Source: Hepatocystis sp. ex Piliocolobus tephrosceles (Eukaryota; Apicomplexa; Aconoidasida; Haemosporida; Plasmodiidae). Taken from it: DNA of 14,057 nt. The DNA lies in the NCBI GenBank assembly GCA_902459845.2, contig CABPSV020000376.1:1-14057 (forward strand), written 5' to 3'. Numbering within the stretch: the stretch's first letter is position 1; each line of letters begins with the position of its first letter. A program made the position numbers and the translations under genes. Below, one piece after another: positions 1 to 7,689 of this stretch. Below the pieces are notes generated by a model. It was not told where the DNA came from. It did not search any database and worked only from the letters and a program-made list of their open reading frames with translations.

Positions 1-226
1 TTATTTATAATTCTTATTTATAATTCTTATTTTATTTTATTTTTATTTATAAATCTTATTTTATTTTATTTTATTTCTATTTTTGTTTTACTTTTTTTTC
101 AGTTTACTAGCTTTTTAATTATCACACTTTAACTTTATTTTCCAGATGTTTTAATAGATTAATTATTGATTGCTTTTAAAATATATTTATAAAATTTACC
201 TTATTTTAACCTCATTTTTTACTCTA

Positions 227-279
<53 letters not shown>

Positions 280-290
280 TGTATTTAAAA
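1..290. other. A+T-rich upstream spacer with a 48-base T run
   Basis: No gene is visible here. The left end is made of degenerate TTATTTATAATTC-like and ATTTTATTTT-like repeats. Positions 230-277 are an uninterrupted T run ending 13 bases before the ATG of the small gene at 291. T-rich stretches ending in CAG occur near 92-101 and 136-144 and could be splice acceptors for an upstream exon, but each is soon followed by stops in the frames I checked. I read this as promoter and 5' UTR. Confidence 0.5.
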
Positions 291-542
291 ATGTCTGTTG
301 TTTATGTGTCAAATGTGTTACCAGTTTGCAGGCCATATGTGTCCGTTCCCGTGTCTGTAAATGCACCTGTAGTCGTATCAACACATTTTAGTGCACCTGT
401 TGTCTTATCAACACCCACAGTTTATACAATCCCAGCCACACCAGTAGTATCAACAGTTGTTTCTACAGTTGCCCCAGTGAGTGTGTGTCCACAAACTGTT
501 GTATGTTCTAACCCAATACAAAGAACAACAATCATTGTATAA
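291..542 (+). CDS. Small V/P/T/S-rich protein of unknown function (83 aa)
   Basis: I do not recognise this family. The ORF starts at ATG 291 in a good Plasmodium context (TTTAAAAATG) and ends at TAA 540-542, giving 83 residues. An in-frame TTG lies 12 bases upstream and is not needed. The composition is not low complexity: it is rich in Val, Pro, Thr and Ser, has few charges, carries single Cys near residues 13, 62 and 67, and ends QRTTIIV. The phrase APVV-[VL]-ST occurs twice, followed by related PVVST/VVST phrases, suggesting a short degenerate repeat. There is no clear transmembrane helix or signal peptide. Codon use and higher G+C than the flanks argue that it is real. It could be a complete small gene, or the last exon of a gene whose earlier exons lie left of the window. 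Confidence 0.6.
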   Translation: MSVVYVSNVLPVCRPYVSVPVSVNAPVVVSTHFSAPVVLSTPTVYTIPATPVVSTVVSTVAPVSVCPQTVVCSNPIQRTTIIV

Positions 543-1599
543 AAAAAAAGCACATAATATTAAAAATTTTAAAGTACACATCAATGGACACATGTAACAA
601 TGTGTATAATGGATATATATGTATACATGAATTCAAGAAGAAATGGAAGATAAACGACTTATAGGAACAATGGGACGTTAAAAGAAATGGAGGAAAAAAG
701 ACACAAGAGGAAAAAAAAAAAGAAAAAAAAAATAGAGAGAATCATGTGTTACAATTTATACACATATTATTTTGTTTTATACTATATATATAATTTGTTG
801 TAACATTTTAAAATATTAATAGTTTTTATTAGTTTGTAAGATTTTTTTAATATGCTGTTAATTACATATTTTTTTTTTTTTTTTTTTTTTGTATATATAT
901 ATATATATATATATATTTTTTACGTTTTATTTTTATAACTTCATAAAGATAAACTTTTAACTTAAACATTAATTTACGCATGCATTAATGATTTCAACAT
1001 AAATGTAGAAAAACAAAAAAATAAATTGAAAACGATTATGCGCTCATGTGTGTAAGCTCTTATTATGTTTTATTTGTAGCGGAGATAGTGCAAGAGTCTA
1101 TTACAAACAAAATTGTGATAGCAAATTGTGACATGATATAGTTAATATATTATATGTCAAAAAAAAATAAATTAAAATTTATAATTAAAAGCTGCGTTGT
1201 TATATATATGTATATATATATATGCCAATTAAGGCATATAACAAATCTTTATTTTCCAAAAAAAAAAAAAAAAAAAAAAAAATCAATACATGGCATGTGC
1301 TATTTTTTTACGAGTTATAAAGTCGATACACTTTCAGCATTTGCTGTTAAAATGTCATATGACTTTATGTATTACAAAACAGGGAATGATTAAAAAAGCA
1401 AAATAAAAAAAAATTCAGCAAAATTTAAAAAAAAAATTAAAAATTATTATACATACACATGTATATGATGTGCATAGTTCTGTTTTCATCAACAGTAATA
1501 AAAATGAAATGCATTGCACTTTTATACACTTATTGCATTTATTTTATTTTTTTTATGGGATCGCAAATTTACGATTGAGTTCTGTTCTATATACTATTT
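543..1599. other. Convergent spacer between the small gene and IF-2
   Basis: About 1 kb with no supported gene. It should contain the 3' UTRs of the small gene (+) and of the IF-2 gene (-). It holds poly-A, poly-T and (AT)n tracts, notably T runs at about 869-890, (TA)n at about 892-914 and an A run at about 1258-1282. I searched the minus strand for exons extending IF-2 and found none that convinced me. An ORF at 1154-1393 (+) crosses the poly-A run and looks like chance. Confidence 0.55.
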
Positions 1600-4500
1600 T
1601 TATATACCATCTTGTGTTCCTTCAGTTTTTAGACTTCTTACATACATGTTATGCGCAACTAATGCTTTTATATTTTTGATTCTTTGAACAATATCATTTA
1701 TAACATCTGTAAAAACATCAAACTGTTTTATCACAATATTAGAAAGAACCGCCTGTTTTACAGAATCTGGTAACACCTTAACATGAAAGGCATAAATACA
1801 ACAATATCCATAATTACTTTCTACTTCAGCATGCACAACATCATTTGGTGTGATAGGACCTATACCACCATGAACAACCATTATTTTAACATTATGTTTT
1901 TTTTGTAAGTTTTCAAATTCGTCTAAAAAAATATCAAACATTCCAACATAATTAGTTCTTATGATAATAGGTATTACCGGACAATTTTTTTGTGGAAATT
2001 TTATTTCTTGTTTTGTATTCGATGAATAATTTTGTGTATCAGTATTACTACTGTTTTTTGTTATTTTTTCATTAGACAGATAAGCATTAATTTCTTCTTC
2101 AGTTAATTTAGGTTCTCCTAAAACACTTCTTTTTAAAATTTCATTTTTAAGTATCATTTGTTTTTCATAAAAAAGTTGTCTTTCCTTTTCAATATTTCTT
2201 TGTCTTGTTTTATTTCTCCATTTTTCCATAAGTTCTTCATTTCTTTGTAGAACTTTATCAGCCCATGCGTTTTCATTCTTTTCATAATACCACGGTTCAT
2301 TTAATTGTTTTGTATCCTCCTTATCATATTTATCATAAATGGTTGATGATCTTTCTTCTTCATGTTGTCTATCTGTTGATGAATATTTATACGTATTATA
2401 AAGATTAGTTGAATATTTGCTTTTTCTTCCTTTTCCCTGTACTGATACATGTGTTTTATTATGTTCAAAATCATTCGTACAATTAAAAGACTCATCTTTG
2501 TTTTGTCCTGTATATATTTTTTTTACTTCCTGGTCGCTGACTTTTATTTGTTCCTTTTCTATAGCAGTGGGGGTAGTAGTATTTTTTTTTGATTTATTCA
2601 TACTTTGCACAATTGAACTAGACACTGCCAATGTTGGTGATGGTGATGGTGGTGGTGATGGTGGTGGTGATGGTGGTAGTGATGGTGATGGTGATGGTGC
2701 TAACACGTATAAACTGTCGAAAGTACCATTGTTGCCATAAATATCATCACTATTCAGATTTTTCACATCACATTCATCGTTTATTATATCACACGATTTT
2801 AATAGTGCATCGGTTTCACTATTTGCATACTTATTGATTGTAAAATTTTTTTGCTGCTTGTTAAGTTGTTGTAAGTTATCATTTTGGGTCTCATTCAAAA
2901 ATGTGAAGCTTTTATCCTCTGGTACTAAAATGCTATCAGGTTCGTTATATTCAGAAAGAATTCGTTTTATCTTATCTTTTTTATTTTTTTTTAATTGATC
3001 CATAGTGTCATCTGTTTCTATGGTAGATGTTTCTATACTTTTCATTTTTACATAATCCGTACCAGTATCACATGGTGGTACATCAGTGTCACCTATTTCA
3101 TCCAGTTCAATTTGTGTATAGTCGTGTTCCTCTCGCCATATTTGACTATTGCTTTTATGAAATTCTTCATGAGTAACCGATTTAAATACATTACTATTTT
3201 GCACTCCAAACTGTTCAATGGCTTTTCTTTGTTCTGACATTTCTAACCGATTATCATAACAATTTTCTGCAATAAATTCATTTTTTTTCATATCATTCTC
3301 CCATGATACTTTAATTTCTTTTCCTGTAACTTGTAAAGTTGATAATTTTTCTACCATAAGTCTATATTGACATAATCTAAATGCATTATTTTGTGGGAGT
3401 GTAAAAATTAAATCATCTGTTGTTGCATTTCCATACTTTTTGATCCCAGCGATTTGAATCGCCATACCAATAGTAGCATAAGAACAATTTTCTTTAAAAT
3501 TTGTATTAAATTTATACATTTTTAAAATCCTACCATATGCAGAACCACAAATAAAAAAATTACCTTCTAAAAAAAAACCATTTCTTACAATAACATGTAA
3601 AATTAATCCCTTTGTTGAATCTTTACTTATGTCTATAACAACTCCCATACCAAATGGATTTTTATCTAAAGCTAATAAAACATCTGATTTACGAATATAT
3701 TTATTTAATATCTTTAAATCTTGATTTCTTTTTTCTTTTTGTTCGGTTTCATTTTTTCTATTATATAAAAAATTATTACTGTTGTAATCGTTTGTGTTGT
3801 AATCGTTTGTGTTGTAATCGTTTGTGTTGTAATCGTTTGTGTTGTAATCGTTTGTGTTGTAACTGTTTGTATTGCAACCGTTTGTATTGCAATCGTTTGT
3901 ATTGCAATCGTTTGTATTGCAACCGTTTGTATTATTTAAATTATCATATTTGTTACGACAATTTTCTATACTTTCGTTTTGAGTTAGATAATTATCCACA
4001 TTGTTACATTCGGTTTGGTTTTGGTTCATATGATAATATTTAATATAATCGTTGTTGTTATAAAAATTGTTAACACTGTGATACGGTAAATTAATATTTT
4101 GGGAAATAAAAAATAATCTATTTAATAATTTATGAAGGTTGTAAGAAGTTAATGAAGATACTGTTATGGCATTATCGATTTCGTTGGCATAGTTAGATTT
4201 TAAAATTCCATTGTCAAAAAATTGATTACATTGATTTTTTAATTCTGCTTTTACTACTGATTCATTTTGTTTATATATATCAGCTTTATTTAAAACAAAA
4301 ATAATTGGTATTTGGTATTTATCAGCATATTTTATAGCTTCTTCAGTTTGTATTTCTGCTCCTACTTCTAATGAAATTAAAATAATTAAAATGTCTGAAA
4401 TAAAAGCTGCTCTTCCTCTAAATATTTGAAAAACTTTATGTCCTGGAGTATCAAGAAAAGTAAATTTATAAGGCCCATAATCAAAATGTATAGGTTTTAT

Positions 4501-5298
4501 ATTTTGTGTAATACACCCAGCTTCAAGTTGTGCTAAATTATTATTCGTAAGTTTATCTAGTAATGTTGTTTTACCATGATTTATATGTCCTATTACAGAT
4601 ACGACTGTATAGTAGCTTTTTCTTTTTGTAAATGTTTTGTTATTACAATTATTTTTTGGATTTACTGATAATAATAGTTGATTCGTAATGTCTTCAAGAT
4701 ATTTGTCATTACCTTTGTTACTTGTAGTAGAGCCAGAAACAGTAATATTAGTGTCAAATGTTTTGTACTTATTATTATTATTCTGTTGGTAATTATCTTT
4801 TATTTTATTACAATAATTGTCATTTTTATAACAATTGTCATTTTTATAACAATTGTCATTTTTATAATTACGTTCATATGTTTTTTCAGCTGCATATGTA
4901 TTTTCATATATATCTGAAAGTTGCATAGTAGTTCTAATTTCTTCATCACAAAATAATTCTACTTCAATAAGTTTTGGTTTAAATTTAAAAATTTTACTAA
5001 CATAAGCAGCAACATTATAAGGTATTATTACATTTCTTTTATTAACTGTTTGAAAAACACGATCTTCTGAATCTTTCCATCGATATTTATTATCACTTTT
5101 ATATACATTTGCTGCTTGAAAACATAATTCATAATTTATGTTTAACATCAATCGAAGTTCGTGTATCGATATATATGGAGGTAGTAAAATTATGGGAGAC
5201 TTTTGTTTTCGTCCTATTATGAGCTTTTCTCTAAACACCCGTCTTCCTACTGGGATGTATTTCCCTTTATACAGCACACGGGTGCTAAAGAAAATCAT
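1600..5298 (-). CDS. Organellar translation initiation factor IF-2 (probably mitochondrial), 1232 aa, C2 domain not seen
   Basis: IF-2 is the GTPase that positions initiator tRNA on the small subunit and promotes subunit joining in bacterial-type ribosomes. Residues 41-105 resemble an IF2N-like helical segment (ISIHELRLMLN...). The G domain spans about 230-400: G1 GHINHGKTT (237-245), switch I EAGCITQNI (259-267), G3 DTPGH (283-287), G4 NKAD (337-340) and a likely G5 SSLT (381-384). A beta-barrel domain II lies at about 535-665 (SDVLLALDKNPFGMGVVIDI, then GNFFICGSAYGRI). A long insert (about 670-1000) is Asn/Lys/Ser-rich with a Pro-Ser run, followed by a charged helix (1000-1085) and a C1 domain at 1106-1215 (VHGGIGPITPNDV). 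The protein ends 17 residues later, without the C2 barrel that binds fMet-tRNA. The short basic N-terminus without a signal peptide suggests mitochondrion rather than apicoplast (inference). The start is the ATG at 5298-5296. At 1232 aa it is longer than bacterial IF-2 because of inserts. Confidence 0.9.
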   Translation of the reverse strand: MIFFSTRVLYKGKYIPVGRRVFREKLIIGRKQKSPIILLPPYISIHELRLMLNINYELCFQAANVYKSDNKYRWKDSEDRVFQTVNKRNVIIPYNVAAYVSKIFKFKPKLIEVELFCDEEIRTTMQLSDIYENTYAAEKTYERNYKNDNCYKNDNCYKNDNYCNKIKDNYQQNNNNKYKTFDTNITVSGSTTSNKGNDKYLEDITNQLLLSVNPKNNCNNKTFTKRKSYYTVVSVIGHINHGKTTLLDKLTNNNLAQLEAGCITQNIKPIHFDYGPYKFTFLDTPGHKVFQIFRGRAAFISDILIILISLEVGAEIQTEEAIKYADKYQIPIIFVLNKADIYKQNESVVKAELKNQCNQFFDNGILKSNYANEIDNAITVSSLTSYNLHKLLNRLFFISQNINLPYHSVNNFYNNNDYIKYYHMNQNQTECNNVDNYLTQNESIENCRNKYDNLNNTNGCNTNDCNTNDCNTNGCNTNSYNTNDYNTNDYNTNDYNTNDYNTNDYNSNNFLYNRKNETEQKEKRNQDLKILNKYIRKSDVLLALDKNPFGMGVVIDISKDSTKGLILHVIVRNGFFLEGNFFICGSAYGRILKMYKFNTNFKENCSYATIGMAIQIAGIKKYGNATTDDLIFTLPQNNAFRLCQYRLMVEKLSTLQVTGKEIKVSWENDMKKNEFIAENCYDNRLEMSEQRKAIEQFGVQNSNVFKSVTHEEFHKSNSQIWREEHDYTQIELDEIGDTDVPPCDTGTDYVKMKSIETSTIETDDTMDQLKKNKKDKIKRILSEYNEPDSILVPEDKSFTFLNETQNDNLQQLNKQQKNFTINKYANSETDALLKSCDIINDECDVKNLNSDDIYGNNGTFDSLYVLAPSPSPSLPPSPPPSPPPSPSPTLAVSSSIVQSMNKSKKNTTTPTAIEKEQIKVSDQEVKKIYTGQNKDESFNCTNDFEHNKTHVSVQGKGRKSKYSTNLYNTYKYSSTDRQHEEERSSTIYDKYDKEDTKQLNEPWYYEKNENAWADKVLQRNEELMEKWRNKTRQRNIEKERQLFYEKQMILKNEILKRSVLGEPKLTEEEINAYLSNEKITKNSSNTDTQNYSSNTKQEIKFPQKNCPVIPIIIRTNYVGMFDIFLDEFENLQKKHNVKIMVVHGGIGPITPNDVVHAEVESNYGYCCIYAFHVKVLPDSVKQAVLSNIVIKQFDVFTDVINDIVQRIKNIKALVAHNMYVRSLKTEGTQDGI
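2632..2694 (-). repeat. Pro-Ser repeat tract in IF-2
   Basis: On the plus strand this is a run of GGTGAT, GGTGGT and GGTAGT units. On the coding strand it encodes a Pro/Ser tract (residues about 869-889, for example SPPPSPPPSPSP). It is more G+C-rich than its surroundings and lies in the long insert between domain II and the C1 domain. Confidence 0.85.
3781..3933 (-). repeat. In-frame 15-bp tandem repeat in IF-2 (NTN[DG][CY], about 10 units)
   Basis: The plus strand shows GTTGTAATCGTTTGT repeated with few changes. On the coding strand this gives a pentapeptide, first NTNGC/NTNDC then NTNDY, at residues about 457-506. It sits between the G domain and domain II, a surface loop where Plasmodium proteins commonly carry inserts. 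Near-identity of the NTNDY copies implies recent slippage expansion. Confidence 0.9.
4816..4866 (-). repeat. In-frame 18-bp tandem repeat in IF-2 (YKNDNC, about 2.7 units)
   Basis: Three nearly perfect copies of an 18-base unit encode YKNDNC, YKNDNC and YKNDN at residues 145-161, in the low-complexity linker between the N-terminal segment and the G domain. Confidence 0.85.
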
Positions 5299-5309
5299 GC
5301 TACTCGCAT
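5295..5309 (-). promoter_or_regulatory. Minimal upstream ORF overlapping the IF-2 start codon
   Basis: Reading the minus strand, ATG CGA GTA GCA TGA encodes a four-residue peptide. Its TGA overlaps the IF-2 ATG as ATGA. The short ORF is visible. A role in lowering or gating IF-2 translation by reinitiation is inference, and it depends on the transcript starting upstream of 5309. Confidence 0.4.
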
Positions 5310-5317
5310 CTGTTTGG

Positions 5318-5365
5318 TTACATATGTTACTTACATATGTTACTTACATATGTTACTTACATATG
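5318..5365. repeat. 13-bp tandem repeat just upstream of IF-2 (3.7 copies)
   Basis: A partial TTACATATG (5318-5326) is followed by three copies of TTACTTACATATG (5327-5339, 5340-5352, 5353-5365). Each contains the palindrome CATATG. Read as the IF-2 sense strand, each contains GTAAGT, a consensus splice donor. Confidence 0.85.
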
Positions 5366-5643
5366 TACATATATAAGCATATATAAAAGCATATATAAGC
5401 ATATATATATATATATATAGGTACATATACAAGTGTTCCTTTTGTAGGGGGAGCGGAGGTAATAACAAAAAAATTAATAAAACAGCGGAAATGACAAATA
5501 GGCGTTAACATATATCAATTGGGCCAAGTTGGCTGCGCCTTTAAATCAATAATAAAATATACAAAAAAATAAAAAAATAAAAAAATAAAAAAATAAATAA
5601 AAATAAAAAAAAATAAAATAAAAATAAAATAAAAAAAAATAAA

Positions 5644-5806
5644 ATAAATAAACAAATAAAATGGATAAACAAATAAAATGGATAAACAAATAAAATGGAT
5701 AAACAAATAAAATGGATAAACAAATAAAATGGATAAATAAATAAAATGGATAAACAAAAAAAATGGATAAACAAATAAAATGAATAAATAAATAAAATGA
5801 ATAAAT
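5644..5806. repeat. 17-bp minisatellite, about 9 copies
   Basis: The unit is ATGGATAAACAAATAAA. ATGGAT or ATGAAT starts recur exactly every 17 bases at 5661, 5678, 5695, 5712, 5729, 5746, 5763, 5780 and 5797, and a degenerate first unit precedes them. The rightmost copies differ (ATGAAT, AAATAAATAAA), as expected at an ageing array edge. The opposite strand reads open in three frames only because the unit lacks stops there. Confidence 0.9.
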
Positions 5807-6781
5807 TAATGTATACATTAATAGGGCTATAATCCTGTTATTATTCTGGTTCAATTATTATGGTTATTTTTTTTTTTTTTTTTTGTTAACACGAAGCTAA
5901 CAATTTACTCATTCGACGTCGTTTTCCTTTAAAATTACATTGTTTTTAAAATTACTTTGTTCTACAAAAAAGGAATATTAAACAAATTCAACAGCAATAA
6001 AAGTTTTGTGCAAGTTGGAAAAGCGAACAATATGTATGTACCTTTGCATTAGCACATTTGTGTTTTGCGTATTATATTACCATATATATTCGCATTTTCC
6101 ACCCGTACTTTTCGTGTCCATTGTGTGCCAATATGTTGGTAAAAAAAAAAAAAAAAAAAATATAATTTTTTTATACATATGTATAAATTAAAAAAAAAAA
6201 TAAAAAAAAATAAAAAAAAATAAAAAAAAATAAAAAAAAAACAAAAAAGGCGTAAAGATAAGCATAGCAAAACGTAAGCTTAACACAGCGTAAGGAAGCT
6301 TATCATAAGGAAGCATATATATTTTTTTTTTTTTTTTTTTTTTTAATAGTAAACAATTTGATAATGTACCATATAGTTACTTTTATTCTTAATTAATCCG
6401 TTAACCTCTCAATTTTATAATTTTTATTTTTTTTTATTTTTATCGTAAAACAAGGAAATATATATATATATATATATATATGCGTTGTACATATTCAAAA
6501 ATGTTTAAAAGGTGAATGATCGGGTTGTTAAATGTACACATATATATATATGTGTATATATGTATATATATAGGTATATTATATAAAAAAATACAGGTAT
6601 AATTATTTTGTTGTATATGGGGAAAAATGTCCATAATAACTTCTTATTAAAACTTAAATTTTAAATAAAAAAAAAAAAAAAAAAAAAAAAACAAAAACAA
6701 AAAAAAAAAAACCTATATAATTTCGTATTTGCTTGTGTTATCTTATTACTTGATTATATACGCATATATGTACACGCAAAA

Positions 6782-7573
6782 ATGAATAGTATTATTAAGA
6801 AGTGTTTTTTTTCGAAAAAACAAACATCGTTGTTCCTGTTTCAAGCGTCTAATAGTATTTACAATTGCACAATGACTAGTAATGGCAGTAGTAAATATCA
6901 GTTTTTGGATATACCAAAAAAAAGTTATATGTTGAATCAAATTCGAGGTAAAAAAAATAAAAAAAAGAAAGAAAGAACTGTTTTAACAAATGAGCAAAAA
7001 GCTGTAAAATTAAAAGTACCTCCAATAAGGTTAGAAGATAGAACAACTGTATGTGAACCTGCTAGTGTTATAAGTAAAAATATAAAAAAAGAAATTATGA
7101 AATTATGTATAGGAAAAGATAGAACAAAAAGACATTTTAAATATAGAAATAAATATAAAATAAGAAAAATATTAAATTTAACACATGATAAAGAAAATAT
7201 AAAAGATAAAAAAAATCCAAGTACATTTATCACACCATTAACTAAATTACAACATGAATCAACATTACCAAGAACATTAAACCATGATAGATTTACTTTT
7301 CCTCATAGTCTTCATTATTCAGTAACTTCTCATGGATCATCTATCGTTGATCATGAAGAGAATAATATTTGTTTTTTTAGTTCAAATTTAAAAGATTTGG
7401 TTTTATCATCTAAAGAAAAAAAAAAATTAGTTGAAATATTAGGTCCAGAAAGAGTACATTCAAAAAATGAGCTTATATATTTGGAAAGTAACTTTTTTAA
7501 TACTTATAATCATAATGCTGCATATTTAGGAGATGCGGTACAACTTCTAATGAACAAAATTAAAACGTTGTAA
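6782..7573 (+). CDS. Putative mitochondrial small-subunit ribosomal protein, mS35-like (263 aa)
   Basis: This single-exon gene starts at ATG 6782 (context GCAAAAATG) and ends at TAA 7571-7573. The first 30 residues are basic and hydroxylated with few acids, like a mitochondrial presequence. A second Met at residue 31 is an alternative start but would lose it. The middle is rich in Lys and Arg (GKKNKKKKERT near 56-66; KDRTKRHFKYRNKYKIRK at about 112-129), as expected for rRNA contact. The C-terminal block, about 199-262 (SSKEKKKLVEILGPERV, then SNFFNTYNHNAAYLGDAVQLL), matches the pattern I know from mS35 (MRPS35/Rsm24, Pfam MRP-S28): a helix ending KLxxLxGxR, a strand, a helix with N-x3-YL-x3-LL. 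The family call is by eye and could be wrong; a basic, probably mitochondrial protein is safer. It is convergent with the HPR-like gene. Confidence 0.6.
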   Translation: MNSIIKKCFFSKKQTSLFLFQASNSIYNCTMTSNGSSKYQFLDIPKKSYMLNQIRGKKNKKKKERTVLTNEQKAVKLKVPPIRLEDRTTVCEPASVISKNIKKEIMKLCIGKDRTKRHFKYRNKYKIRKILNLTHDKENIKDKKNPSTFITPLTKLQHESTLPRTLNHDRFTFPHSLHYSVTSHGSSIVDHEENNICFFSSNLKDLVLSSKEKKKLVEILGPERVHSKNELIYLESNFFNTYNHNAAYLGDAVQLLMNKIKTL

Positions 7574-7585
7574 TGTGTATACACC

Positions 7586-7654
7586 TTACGTTACGTTACG
7601 TTATGTTACGTTATGTTACGTTATGTTACGTTGTGTTACGTTATGTTATGTTAC
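7586..7654. repeat. TTACG/TTATG pentamer array, about 14 units
   Basis: Pentamers TTACG and TTATG, with one TTGTG, alternate largely as a 10-mer GTTACGTTAT. The array fills most of the 116-bp gap between the stop codons of two convergent genes, so it lies in both 3' UTRs. It does not match the Plasmodium telomere repeat (GGGTT[T/C]A). Confidence 0.85.
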
Positions 7655-7689
7655 ATGTATTTTTGTATAGACAAAACGAATGAAGGAAC

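Larger units (their letters stand above)
5299..6781. promoter_or_regulatory. Divergent (head-to-head) promoter spacer of IF-2 and the mS35-like gene
   Basis: These 1483 bases separate two start codons on opposite strands, so they must hold the promoters and 5' UTRs of both genes. I see no coding exon. They contain the 13-bp repeat beside IF-2, an (AT)n tract at 5402-5420, the 17-bp minisatellite, AAAATAAAAA-type repeats (about 5565-5640 and 6188-6241), (TA)n tracts (about 6461-6481 and 6540-6572) and many homopolymers. No specific transcription-factor site can be assigned from sequence alone. Confidence 0.6.

Noticed and set aside
1314..1346. Possible extra IF-2 exon on the minus strand (acceptor TTTTAACAG followed by an 11-residue reading QMLKVYRLYNS)
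   Set aside because: The phase would fit a donor-like GTAAGA near the IF-2 3' end and the peptide faintly recalls the start of a C2 domain. It ends at a stop after 11 codons, and no further exon with C2 motifs could be found.
2417..2837. Plus-strand ORFs opposite IF-2 rich in Gly-Asp or Met-Val
   Set aside because: They are antisense shadows of the Pro-Ser tract in the IF-2 coding sequence.
5515..5854. Minus-strand ORFs rich in Phe, Ile and Tyr over the 17-bp array
   Set aside because: They are open in three frames because the repeat unit has no stop on that strand; there is no start context or non-repeat sequence.
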